The position numbers and the translations under genes were made by a program. DNA of 64,000 nt from Isachenkonia alkalipeptolytica (GTDB lineage: Bacteria; Bacillota; Clostridia; Peptostreptococcales; T1SED10-28), in the NCBI RefSeq assembly GCF_009910325.1, contig NZ_SUMG01000001.1, forward strand, positions 310,001 to 374,000, in the 5' to 3' direction. Positions 25,444 through 33,681 of the stretch are shown one piece after another. How positions within the stretch are numbered: position 1 is the first letter of the stretch; each line of letters starts with the position of its first letter. Below the pieces are notes generated by a model that was not told where the DNA came from, did not search any database, and worked only from the letters and a program-made list of their open reading frames with translations.

Positions 25444-26292
25444 TCAGGAGTTTTCTTCAGGGAACACCAAAACCGGAACTTTGGATTTTCGAACTACGGC
25501 ATCGGCGGTACTACCGATTAATAATTCCTTCATATCGCCGGCACCTTTTTTCGGTATTGCAATGAGGGTAATATTTTCTTTAGCGGCGATTTCCAGAATA
25601 TTATCCGAAGCCTTACCTTCCCGAACTTCGGTGGTGGCGGTAAAGTTTATATCCTCAAATTCTTTTTGCATAGTAGATAGTTTGTCTTTTAAGTCGTTCT
25701 TTTTCTCAGCAACTTCTTCCGCAGTTTCTCCTTTTTCAATAACAGAAAGAAGAACGACCTCCTGGAGATTCTTGATCTCTTTAATTTTATTAACCATTTT
25801 ATCCGCATGGATTGAAAAATCCGTGGGGATTAGGATTTTTAAAAATTTCTGCTTGCATAAAGCTTCGCATTGGTTCGGACCGGTTTTTTTACATTTTTCC
25901 ACAAGCACCGGTGTGGCAGCTTTCCTAAGAATATCCGTGGTGGAACTACCCAGGAGCCGTCGCTGAATGATCCCTTTTCCCCTTGATCCCGTAAGGATTA
26001 AGGAAACCTTTTCTTCATCGGCGATACGGTTGATTTCTTCTCCGATGAATCCAATAGGTACCTTAACCGTAACGGAAAGGCCCAATTCTTCGAGTTCTTT
26101 TTTATAAGCTTCAAGTTTTCTTTCATTGTGCTTTTGAAATTCCACCACATTTCCACCGGCAGAATGAGTATCCGCAACATGGGTAAGAATAACTTCCTTT
26201 AGTCCGAAGTTTTTCAGTTCCGGCAGACATTGAAAAAGGGTTTCGGCCGCCGGAGAATAATCCGTAGCTAATAATACTTTGTCAAACAGCAT
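25444..26292 (-). CDS. Tandem universal stress protein with Cys-rich linker
   Basis: 282 residues, two UspA domains (about 1-132 and 150-280). The first has an ATP-binding motif GSRGKGIIQRRLLGSSTTDI; the second has PKKGAGDMKELLIGSTADAVV. The linker holds three Cys (134, 142, 146) in EKCKKTGPNQCEALC, suggestive of metal or As(III) binding. It sits between acr3 and arsD on the same strand, with 74 and 123 base gaps, so it is probably part of the arsenic response. Its function there is not established. Confidence 0.85.
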   Translation of the reverse strand: MLFDKVLLATDYSPAAETLFQCLPELKNFGLKEVILTHVADTHSAGGNVVEFQKHNERKLEAYKKELEELGLSVTVKVPIGFIGEEINRIADEEKVSLILTGSRGKGIIQRRLLGSSTTDILRKAATPVLVEKCKKTGPNQCEALCKQKFLKILIPTDFSIHADKMVNKIKEIKNLQEVVLLSVIEKGETAEEVAEKKNDLKDKLSTMQKEFEDINFTATTEVREGKASDNILEIAAKENITLIAIPKKGAGDMKELLIGSTADAVVRKSKVPVLVFPEENS

Positions 26293-26366
26293 ATAAAAAA
26301 CCTCCTTTGATTTTTCATAAGAAACATACAGGCTAACTACAGGAAAGGGTTTATCTAGTCCCTCCG

Positions 26367-27458
26367 CTACGAAGACTTAGTCCCAACATTGCCTCCCTCC
26401 TTTTGGGGGAACCAGTGGCGGGTTTTGTTAGCAATTCGAACCAGTGTCAGCATCAGCGGCACTTCTACCAGAACCCCGACCACCGTGGCCAGTGTTGCAG
26501 GATGTTGTGGTCCGAACAGGGCAATAGATACGGCCAAGGCCAGTTCAAAGAAGTTACTGGCACCGATCATGGCTCCGGGGGAGGCCACATTGTGCGTTAG
26601 CTTCCAGGCTTTTGCCCAACCGTAGGCGATGCTGAAGATGAAGAAGGTCTGAATAATCAGCGGTACGGCTATTAAGGCAATGTGTATAGGATTGTTTACC
26701 AGAGCCTCTCCCTGGAAGGTAAAGATTAAAATCAAGGTAAGAAGCAGTCCGACCATGGTGATATTATCAAATTTTTTAAGAAATACATTCTCAAAGTATT
26801 CGATGCCTTTATTCTTAATGATTTGTTCTCGAGAAATAAACCCTCCTACTAAGGGAATTACAATAAACAGAGCAACCGATAGGAATAAGGTTCCGTAGGG
26901 AACAAATACATCGGATACACCTAGTAAGAAAGCAACGATGGGGGTAAAGGCTACCAATAAAATCAGATTGTTTACCGCAACCTGTACTAAGGTGTAGGCC
27001 GGATCACCGTCGGTTAGGTGGCTCCAAACAAATACCATAGCAGTACAAGGGGCAGCGCCCAAGAGCACAGCTCCTGCTAAATACTGATTGGCAAGTTCCG
27101 TTGGTAGAAAGGCCTGGAACACAAATCTAAAGAAAAATGCAGCAATCAGATACATGGTAAAGGGCTTAATTAACCAATTTACGGTAGAGGTTACAATTAG
27201 ACCTTTGGGTTTTTTTGTTGCGGCCACAATGCTTTTAAAATCAATTTTAAGCATCATTGGATAAATCATCAACCAAATTAATACCGCAATGGGAATTGAG
27301 ATTTCATATACAGTGAATTGTCCTAACGTATCAGGTACTACGGGTAAAAATTGTCCGATGGCTACCCCGATAACAATACAAAGGGCTACCCAAAGAGTTA
27401 GATTTCGACTGAAAAAGTCCATTCCTTGTCTAGCAGATTCTTTTTTCTTTTGACTCAT
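26367..27458 (-). CDS. acr3: Arsenite efflux permease Acr3
   Basis: 363 residues with ten membrane helices (BART superfamily). The conserved helix-4 Cys lies in LGAAPCTAMVFVWS, followed by GDPAYTLVQVAVNNL, and the helix-9 Glu in GASNFFELALAVSIALFG. Exports As(III) in exchange for protons, alone or with ArsA. It follows arsR by 77 bases with a GGAGG site. The first transport gene of the operon. Confidence 0.95.
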   Translation of the reverse strand: MSQKKKESARQGMDFFSRNLTLWVALCIVIGVAIGQFLPVVPDTLGQFTVYEISIPIAVLIWLMIYPMMLKIDFKSIVAATKKPKGLIVTSTVNWLIKPFTMYLIAAFFFRFVFQAFLPTELANQYLAGAVLLGAAPCTAMVFVWSHLTDGDPAYTLVQVAVNNLILLVAFTPIVAFLLGVSDVFVPYGTLFLSVALFIVIPLVGGFISREQIIKNKGIEYFENVFLKKFDNITMVGLLLTLILIFTFQGEALVNNPIHIALIAVPLIIQTFFIFSIAYGWAKAWKLTHNVASPGAMIGASNFFELALAVSIALFGPQHPATLATVVGVLVEVPLMLTLVRIANKTRHWFPQKEGGNVGTKSS

Positions 27459-27535
27459 AATGATCGCCTCCTAGTAATTTGATTAGTAATATATCGTAGA
27501 ATAAGTACTGAATGACAGTAAACTTAGCTGCGAGC

Positions 27536-27877
27536 TTAAACTAAGGTTTTACAATTTTCCTGTTTTTTGTTAAAAACTTGTAAGGTCTTTAAGTCTTTCT
27601 GATAAATGGCTCCGGTTTCCTGTTTTTCTCTTAGATATTTATAAAGAGAGGAGTGAGCGCTTTTAAACTCCGGGTGAATATGATAATACACCCATTGGGC
27701 TTTTTTATTACAGGCAATAACTCCCGCTAGTTTTAGTTTTGTTAAATGTCTTGATGCATTGGATTGGGTAGTCTGAAGAATTTCTTCGATTTCGCATACG
27801 CATAATTCCCGGTGCACTAATAAATGTAAAATCCGCAAACGATTCTCATCTCCTAGAGCTTTAAATAGTTCATCCAT
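27536..27877 (-). CDS. arsR: ArsR/SmtB-family arsenite-responsive repressor
   Basis: 113 residues. Winged helix with the As(III) site in HRELCVCEIEEIL (Cys pair of helix alpha-3) and recognition region TTQSNASRHLTKLKLAGVI. LGDENRLRILHLL is typical of the N-terminal helix. C-terminal extension ends with a further Cys (QENCKTLV). Binds DNA without metal and releases on As(III). Its likely operators are the ATAAG-type palindromes at 27910 and 29469. Confidence 0.93.
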   Translation of the reverse strand: MDELFKALGDENRLRILHLLVHRELCVCEIEEILQTTQSNASRHLTKLKLAGVIACNKKAQWVYYHIHPEFKSAHSSLYKYLREKQETGAIYQKDLKTLQVFNKKQENCKTLV

Positions 27878-27909
27878 CTTTTCACCACCTTATATGATTG
27901 AAATGAATT

Positions 27910-27952
27910 ATAAGTATATACTAATAATAAATTGATCTATGCCGATTGTCAA
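27910..27952 (-). promoter_or_regulatory. Promoter and ArsR operator of the ars operon
   Basis: Minus strand: TTGACA (27952-27947), 17-base spacer, TATTAT (27929-27924). An imperfect palindrome ATAAGTATATACTAAT (27910-27925) overlaps the end of the -10 and the start point. It nearly matches the site before the permease unit, as expected for a shared ArsR operator. Confidence 0.75.
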
Positions 27953-28018
27953 TGATACTTCGAAAATTTAACAAATAATTAACTAAAAACAGTAGAGGCC
28001 GATATGAAATAACAAACA

Positions 28019-28059
28019 ATATAAAACACTCCCGAAAAGCTAATGCTTTTCGGGAGTGT
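28019..28059 (-). terminator. Terminator after the mini-thioredoxin gene
   Basis: Perfect 15-pair stem ACACTCCCGAAAAGC-TAAT-GCTTTTCGGGAGTGT (28026-28059), followed on the minus strand by TTTTATATTG. Separates the permease/thioredoxin unit from arsR. Confidence 0.85.
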
Positions 28060-28088
28060 GAATAGTGTGAATAGATGGTATAAAATTA

Positions 28089-28316
28089 TTATAGAAACTT
28101 TTTAATATCTTCTGCTTTCAACACTTTACCAGTACTTTTTACTACGCCGTCAATAACTAAACCGGGAGTACTCATAACGCCGTACTCCATAATGGTTTTC
28201 ATATCTTCTACTTTTTCTACTGTGGCTTCAACCCCTAGGGATTGTACAGCCTCCTTAGCGTTTTCTTCTAGCTTCTTGCATTTTTTGCACCCTGTTCCTA
28301 GAATTTCAATTTTCAT
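28089..28316 (-). CDS. Small thioredoxin-family protein (TM0996/MTH895-like)
   Basis: 75 residues: MKIEILGTGCKKCKKLEENAKEA with the redox pair Cys10-x2-Cys13, and MEYGVMSTPGLVIDGVVKSTGKVLKAEDIKKFL with the cis-Pro. ATG 28316 lies behind AAAGGAGGCGG; the longer frame to 28373 has no ribosome site. This glutaredoxin-sized group is often paired with ArsP-like permeases, as here 108 bases downstream of one; a role in thiol/metalloid handling is probable but untested. Confidence 0.88.
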   Translation of the reverse strand: MKIEILGTGCKKCKKLEENAKEAVQSLGVEATVEKVEDMKTIMEYGVMSTPGLVIDGVVKSTGKVLKAEDIKKFL

Positions 28317-28424
28317 AATACCGCCTCCTTTAAATACATTATAATTTATTTGGTGTTGATTTTGCAATCCCATTCTTTATTTGTATTGCTTAAACGAAAG
28401 AATATGATAAATAAAATGTAGGAA

Positions 28425-29432
28425 TTAATGGAGAATAAAATTGAAAACGTATCCTACCAATATGATACTGAATCCTGTGATCGCAATAAATATTCCTAAA
28501 AGTTTCGGTTTGATGACTTTTCGAAGAAGAATTAAGGCAGGCACTGAAAGAGCCGCAACAGCCATCATAAAAGAAAGGGCCGTTCCCATACCCATGCCCT
28601 TGCCAATTAAGGCCTCTGCAATGGGAATAGTTCCAATAACGTCGGCATAAAGGGGGATTCCAATGGCTACTCCTACCAGTACTGCAAAGGGATTTTCCGG
28701 ACCGGCATATCGAGTTAGGATTTCTTCCGGCGCCCATCCGTGAATTGCAGCACCAAGACCGATTCCAATAAGCAGATATAGCCAAACATGACTGACAATA
28801 TTCTTTACTTCTGTTGCCGCATAATCGATCCGTTCTTTTCGAGTGAGGGTTTCAATTTCTCCGCCACCGGTTTTCATTTCATATACATAACCTTCCACTT
28901 GATCTTCCAAGCCAAGTTTTCCGATTACGATGCCTCCGATGATTCCGATGATGACACCCATTATGATATACAGCACGGCTACCCGCCAGCCAAATGCTGC
29001 AAGGAGAACGATAATGGCTCCCTGGTTGATTAGGGGAGAGGTAATCAGAAAAGAAAAGGTCATACCAAGATTAACGCCACTCTCTACAAAACCGATGAAA
29101 ATCGGTACGGACGAGCAAGAGCAAAAAGGAGTTAGGGTTCCCAGTAGGGATGCCATAATATTTCCTTTAATGCCTCCCAGTTTTTCCAAAATCTTTTTTG
29201 TCCGTTCGGGTGGGAAGTAACTTCTAATATAAGAGATAATAAAGATCATAATACTTAAGAGAATTAAAATTTTAATAACGTCATAAATGAAAAAATGAAT
29301 AGAAGAACCTAGATTACTGTCCATGGACAGTTGAAAAACATTTTCTACGAGGTAGGCCACACCCTCATACAACCAGGTGAATTGTAAAATGGCGGTAAAG
29401 ATACTCCAGATACTATTTAAAAACTCTAACAT
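28425..29432 (-). CDS. Permease of the DUF318/ArsP family
   Basis: 335 residues, about eight membrane helices in two halves. The hallmark TPFCSCSSVPIFIGFVESGV has the paired Cys that in ArsP proteins bind trivalent organoarsenicals; SFLITSPLINQGAIIVLL and GIPLYADVIGTIPIAEALIGKG match too. A cytosolic loop (about 172-200) is charged. ArsP exports methylarsenite, other members are linked to Cu/Zn; the ArsR-type operator in front and the ars operon downstream favour an arsenical. Confidence 0.85.
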   Translation of the reverse strand: MLEFLNSIWSIFTAILQFTWLYEGVAYLVENVFQLSMDSNLGSSIHFFIYDVIKILILLSIMIFIISYIRSYFPPERTKKILEKLGGIKGNIMASLLGTLTPFCSCSSVPIFIGFVESGVNLGMTFSFLITSPLINQGAIIVLLAAFGWRVAVLYIIMGVIIGIIGGIVIGKLGLEDQVEGYVYEMKTGGGEIETLTRKERIDYAATEVKNIVSHVWLYLLIGIGLGAAIHGWAPEEILTRYAGPENPFAVLVGVAIGIPLYADVIGTIPIAEALIGKGMGMGTALSFMMAVAALSVPALILLRKVIKPKLLGIFIAITGFSIILVGYVFNFILH

Positions 29433-29468
29433 AAGAACTCATCCTCTCTAATGACAATCTATCAATAT

Positions 29469-29511
29469 ATAAGCATATACTTATGATACTGCTGAATTGA
29501 TTTTTTGTCAA
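29469..29511 (-). promoter_or_regulatory. Promoter and ArsR-type operator of the permease unit
   Basis: Minus strand: TTGACA (29511-29506), 17-base spacer, TATCAT (29488-29483), then ATAAGTATATGCTTAT (29484-29469), a palindrome that matches the arsR site at all but two positions. Promoter spacing and operator placement are the same at both sites. Confidence 0.75.
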
Positions 29512-29567
29512 TGAGTTTTTACATAGAGAAATACTAGTTATTTTATATTGAGCCTTTTAGAAATTTT

Positions 29568-29591
29568 GATTAATTAGAGAAAGTTGGGTAT
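29568..29591 (+). promoter_or_regulatory. Possible SigB-type promoter before the glyoxalase-like gene
   Basis: GATTAA (29568-29573), 12-base spacer, GGGTAT (29586-29591). The -10 is perfect and the -35 has one change, but this is the weakest of the SigB-like sites in the window. Confidence 0.4.
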
Positions 29592-29627
29592 GAACTTAAG
29601 GTATGGAACTGCAAAGGAGGAATAAAT

Positions 29628-29993
29628 ATGGATTTTTGTTGGAGTACATTGTATGTAAAAGATATGGATGAATCCGTAAAATTTTATGAAGAGGTGATTG
29701 AGCTTCCTATCAAGCAGCGGTTTGAGGCCGGACCCGGTACGGAAATTGCATTTTTGGGAAAAGGAGAAACCCTGATCGAGTTGATTTCCGATCAATCGAA
29801 AAAAACCATTAACCTCGATCTTGATATTTCTTGGGGTTTTCGTGTAGATTCTTTAGATCAAACCATGAAGTTTTTAGTGGATAAGGGAATAAACATTATT
29901 GCAGGACCGATTGAGCCAAAACCGGGCACACGGTTTATTTATATTTTAGACCCCAATGGCATGAAGATTCAATTAGTTGAGCAAAGCAGCTGA
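29628..29993 (+). CDS. VOC-family (glyoxalase/bleomycin-resistance fold) protein
   Basis: 121 residues in two beta-alpha-beta-beta-beta modules. First: WSTLYVKDMDESVKFYEEVIELPIKQRF, FLGKGETLIELI; second: SWGFRVDSLDQTMKFLVDKGINI, IYILDPNGMKIQLVEQ with the usual metal-ligand Glu near the end. A lactoylglutathione-lyase-like or detoxifying role is possible; substrate unknown. AAAGGAGG precedes the ATG. Divergent from the permease operon. Confidence 0.85.
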   Translation: MDFCWSTLYVKDMDESVKFYEEVIELPIKQRFEAGPGTEIAFLGKGETLIELISDQSKKTINLDLDISWGFRVDSLDQTMKFLVDKGINIIAGPIEPKPGTRFIYILDPNGMKIQLVEQSS

Positions 29994-30013
29994 TTAATTA
30001 AATTAGTTAGATT

Positions 30014-30057
30014 AAACGTAACATTTTTTTTGAGAATGTTGCGTTTTTATTTTTTTG
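30014..30057 (+). terminator. Terminator after the VOC gene
   Basis: AACGTAACATT (30015-30025) pairs with AATGTTGCGTT (30035-30045) with one G-U pair, followed by TTTATTTTTTT. Confidence 0.8.
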
Positions 30058-30126
30058 CCAATTTACGCAACCTTTTTAGTATAATAAGGTCTAAGAAGTA
30101 ATACGTCATACATAATGGGGGTGCCT

Positions 30127-30675
30127 ATGGAAGAAAAACAGCTGATCTCCGCCTTGAAAAGAGGAGACGAAAAAGGCTTTGAAGAGTTTGTACAGCGCTA
30201 CGGTGATCGACTGTACCGCAGTCTATACTTTACCGTAAAAGATGAAGCTACAGCACGGGACTTGGTGCAGGATACGTTTTTAAAAGTGATAAAACATATA
30301 AAAAATTTCAAAGGGGATAGCAAACTCTACACCTGGGTATACCGCATCGCCATTAATCTGATGAAGGACGGATTTAAAAAGAAACGGGAAGATCTAATGG
30401 AAATCGAAGACCTTCAGATAGGAAAAAGTCACGTGGAGTCCGATGTATTAAAAAACTTTCATCACCACCAGGTAAAGGAGTGCATTAAAGAAGTTCCCCT
30501 GATCTATCGACAAGTAATGGTGCTGTTTTACTTTGAAGAGATGAAAATCAGAGAAATTGCGGAAGTGCTGGAAGAAAAGGAAGGAACCATAAAGAGTAAG
30601 CTGTTCCGGGGAAAACAGGCTTTGAAAGAGAAGCTGATCGAAAGGGAGGTTTTCCATGAAAAAGAAACCATTTGA
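30127..30675 (+). CDS. ECF-type RNA polymerase sigma factor
   Basis: 182 residues from ATG 30127 (GGGGGTG upstream; ATG 30115 is an alternative). Region 2: FEEFVQRYGDRLYRSLYFTVKDEATARDLVQDTFLKVIKHIKNFKG with the DLVQDTF core; region 4: PLIYRQVMVLFYFEEMKIREIAEVLEEKEGTIKSKLFRGKQALKEKL. No region 3, as in ECF factors. The next gene overlaps by 20 bases and has one membrane helix, so it is a probable anti-sigma factor. The upstream GCAACC...TATAATAAGG stretch (30067-30090) may be an autoregulated promoter. Confidence 0.92.
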   Translation: MEEKQLISALKRGDEKGFEEFVQRYGDRLYRSLYFTVKDEATARDLVQDTFLKVIKHIKNFKGDSKLYTWVYRIAINLMKDGFKKKREDLMEIEDLQIGKSHVESDVLKNFHHHQVKECIKEVPLIYRQVMVLFYFEEMKIREIAEVLEEKEGTIKSKLFRGKQALKEKLIEREVFHEKETI

Positions 30676-31243
30676 TACAAATAGATTGCAGGATGAAAAA
30701 TTGGATAGTAAAAAAGATTTAGAAGTAAATCAAAAATTAGAAGAAAAGACAGTTCATGAATTTGTCCATGATTTGAGTTATGAGATGGATAAAGAGTCAA
30801 ATGAAGTCATAGAAAACACTCTGAAATCCGCTTACGCTGAAGAAAAGAAAAATTTACATCTTACAGAGGAGTTTAGACGTTCATTAATTGTGCAGATGAA
30901 ACAAGTAGCAGCTGAGGAAAGTCTTAATAATACAATATACAATCATTCAGCAATAGAGGATAGCGCAAATTGCACAGCCACCGATGATGCTGATACAGAA
31001 GGAGAAAAAATTAAAACTGAAACAAGTTCCAATGGAGTTATTCATAGTATCCGTCACTTTTTAAACCGGGAAATTGAAATTCCCTTAGTGCCGGTATTGG
31101 CTGCATCACTGTTACTGATTGCCATAAATGTGATGCCATTAAACTATGAGCCCAGACCGGAAGGAAGAATAATCGAAGTAGGAGGATCCCAACTGTGGAT
31201 TCCTTACAACGGGGAAGGAGAGGATGTAGCATATGAAAATTAA
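30656..31243 (+). CDS. Probable membrane-bound anti-sigma factor
   Basis: 195 residues with a charged, Asn/Glu-rich cytosolic part, one membrane helix (IPLVPVLAASLLLIAINVMPL, about 141-160) and a short outer tail. No zinc-finger Cys/His pattern. Assigned by position: its ATG lies inside the sigma gene and its end overlaps the TPR gene by 11 bases. The segment ENTLKSAYAEEKKNLHLTEEFRRSLIVQM is the likely sigma-binding part. Function is inferred from context only. Confidence 0.55.
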   Translation: MKKKPFDTNRLQDEKLDSKKDLEVNQKLEEKTVHEFVHDLSYEMDKESNEVIENTLKSAYAEEKKNLHLTEEFRRSLIVQMKQVAAEESLNNTIYNHSAIEDSANCTATDDADTEGEKIKTETSSNGVIHSIRHFLNREIEIPLVPVLAASLLLIAINVMPLNYEPRPEGRIIEVGGSQLWIPYNGEGEDVAYEN

Positions 31244-33437
31244 ACTTAAAGTAAAAACCTTAATCCTTTTCAGTCTGGGGTTTCTACTAATGGTATTTGT
31301 CCTGCTTCCCAAGGGGAATATTATAATTGCAAGAGCACTCAATCATATGGATTCTCCCTATGCGGAAGCTTTTTATGAGCGGTATCTAGACCAAAACTTC
31401 GGGAATCCATCTTTCTCAGCTCGGGTAGAATATGCAGAGAGCTTAATTGATGGATTCCATCGTTATGGAAGGTTTAATAGTTTCAGCGGTGGAGGTTCCA
31501 ACAATCGCCCGGAGGATATGGAAAAAGCGAAGACACTTATTATTGAAGGATTAAATCGTCAGAAGAACCTGGAAAACCATGAAGTCATCTACATCGAAGC
31601 CTATCGATTATTGATGGATCTTCTTATTGCCACCGGCGATGCCGAGGGTTTTAATAGTTGGTTGAATATGGAGGTTGGAGAAAGCAAAGAATTTCAGGAA
31701 CTCCAATTAGTTTATGAGGCTTATTTTCAGATATACTTTGGTGATATGAAGAGGGCAAAAGTCTTGCTGGAAGAGGAAATTGATCCTGATTATTATCAGA
31801 GAGAGCAACAAGTTTTACTTGCAGAAATTGCTTTGCGGGATGGGGACCTAGAAAGTGCAGAGGAACATATAACTCAGGCAAGGGCGTTGTACGCCGAGGA
31901 TTCTAAAGCTCTAGAACGTTCAGTATTTGGAACAGGTGCTTTTTCTAATCAGAAGTATTGGATGAATAATTACCGTAAGGATATCTCCGGAGATTTTACC
32001 CTTTCCGGGAGAGTTGTCTTTGAAGGAGAACCCATGCCTTTTGTGGAGATCTACGTGAAAAGCGGACTGGATTCGGGATGGAGTAGTAGGGGAGAAAGAT
32101 TTGTGGCCATCACCGATGAAGGGGGCTATTTTGAAACCATCGGTCTTCGAAGAGGAAGTTATGATGTGGGAATCGGTATCGACACCAGCCGGATCCACGA
32201 TAAATATTATGTTCAAAATCAAGGGGATTTGGCGAAGGGATATCTATTACTGGAAGAGGACCATTATATGGAGTTGTCATTTATAGAACCTATTCAGTTT
32301 AATGATGTGAAAGATCGATATACGGTTACGGAAGAAGAGGAATTTAATCTTTCTTGGGAATCGGTTCCGGGGGCAGCCTACTATCAAGTACAATTTCTCT
32401 CTTTTAGCAATCCGATGGAAAAATCAGGATCACACACACAACGTCCCTTAATTACATCCGATGGGGAAGAAAAAATTACTGAAAACCAGGGAAATTTTAC
32501 AGTTTCAAGTATCAATCAAAAAATTATCGGAGGAATCGTTACTTACGGCGATGAGGACATGCTTTTAGGTTCCACAGCAGTACTGCGACCAATCTTGCCG
32601 GGTGTGGAGTACCCCATGATCATTAAAGCTTTTGATGAGGCTGGGCAAGAAATTACTTCCAGTCTTGCGCTGCGGGGAGATTACAACGAGGTTCCTAGCT
32701 TTACCTTAGAAGGGGAGCTCACAGAAGGAGAAGAGCTGATTTTAAATGAAGATTATCCGGAAGCCATCACCTTTTATAAAGATCATCTCCATGATGAAGA
32801 AATTCGAGAAGAAGCCCTTAGAACTCTTAGTCTCTTGTATCATTACGGATGGAAAAGAGGAGAAGAAGATCCGAGCTTAGCTTTGTCCTTCGCAAAGGAA
32901 TATTTCGAGGAAACAGGACACTCTCAAAACCTGGAGATGATTATCGGACGTTTATCCTTAGAAGAGTTGGAAAAAAATCGTAATAAAATCGAAAATTTGA
33001 TTCAAGAAATTGAAGAACCAGAGGAGCCGTATAGTATTCAGCAAGTTCGGGCGAACCTTTATCTAATCGATCGAGACTGGGAAAGCGCCTTGACGGTTTA
33101 TGAAGAAAATGAAGACGCCTTATCTTCGAAAGTACTTTACTTGGACCTTTTACTAGGAGATTATCAAAGAGCTTCGAAAAGGCTACGGGATAGCCGGTTC
33201 CATATATACCGCATGGATCCCTTAAGAACCGAAGAAGCGCTTCAGGCTCTTTCTGAAGAAGGGCTATCCTTTGCTGATGAAACTCGATTGGAAAAACTGA
33301 TGGAAGCCTTGTTAATCGAAAGTAGAGATTCAGCAGAAGAAGTATATAGGGAAATTCTTCCCGATGTTGAGAGCAAAGCGCTACGGGATTTATTGTACGA
33401 GATTCATCTAAACAATAATTGGGATCGGGATTGGTAG
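31233..33437 (+). CDS. Membrane-anchored extracytoplasmic TPR protein with carboxypeptidase-regulatory-like domain
   Basis: 734 residues. An uncleaved N-terminal helix (about 8-26), a helical-repeat region (about 35-235), a beta-sandwich like carboxypeptidase regulatory/CNA-B modules (about 248-315: FTLSGRVVFEGEPMPFVEIYVKSG, ITDEGGYFETIGLRRGSYDV), a fibronectin-like segment (about 350-490) and more TPR-like helices to the end. No catalytic motif seen. Overlaps the anti-sigma gene, so it is probably the effector or signal receptor of this sigma system. No family name can be given. Confidence 0.6.
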   Translation: MKIKLKVKTLILFSLGFLLMVFVLLPKGNIIIARALNHMDSPYAEAFYERYLDQNFGNPSFSARVEYAESLIDGFHRYGRFNSFSGGGSNNRPEDMEKAKTLIIEGLNRQKNLENHEVIYIEAYRLLMDLLIATGDAEGFNSWLNMEVGESKEFQELQLVYEAYFQIYFGDMKRAKVLLEEEIDPDYYQREQQVLLAEIALRDGDLESAEEHITQARALYAEDSKALERSVFGTGAFSNQKYWMNNYRKDISGDFTLSGRVVFEGEPMPFVEIYVKSGLDSGWSSRGERFVAITDEGGYFETIGLRRGSYDVGIGIDTSRIHDKYYVQNQGDLAKGYLLLEEDHYMELSFIEPIQFNDVKDRYTVTEEEEFNLSWESVPGAAYYQVQFLSFSNPMEKSGSHTQRPLITSDGEEKITENQGNFTVSSINQKIIGGIVTYGDEDMLLGSTAVLRPILPGVEYPMIIKAFDEAGQEITSSLALRGDYNEVPSFTLEGELTEGEELILNEDYPEAITFYKDHLHDEEIREEALRTLSLLYHYGWKRGEEDPSLALSFAKEYFEETGHSQNLEMIIGRLSLEELEKNRNKIENLIQEIEEPEEPYSIQQVRANLYLIDRDWESALTVYEENEDALSSKVLYLDLLLGDYQRASKRLRDSRFHIYRMDPLRTEEALQALSEEGLSFADETRLEKLMEALLIESRDSAEEVYREILPDVESKALRDLLYEIHLNNNWDRDW

Positions 33438-33525
33438 ACTAGGGAAAGATAAGTCCCTGTCTCATCCTTTGCTTGGTCGCTTAGACAGCATTATTGTAAC
33501 TAAAATTAGCATAATTAATATTTGT

Positions 33526-33562
33526 AAAACGCTGAATTCCATTAGGAAAACGGCGTTTTTTT
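33526..33562 (+). terminator. Terminator after the sigma/TPR operon
   Basis: AAAACGCTG (33526-33534) and CGGCGTTTT (33551-33559), followed by more Ts; about 90 bases beyond the TPR stop. Loop is long (16 bases). Confidence 0.6.
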
Positions 33563-33681
33563 CAATCCCTCTCAGCCTCAAGGCGGAGAGAATATCTGTC
33601 CCAAGAGGGTTCATTAAAAGATGAAGTTCATATAGAATATGGATATACAGATAAGACACAATCATTCTAGGAGGCGGAGCA

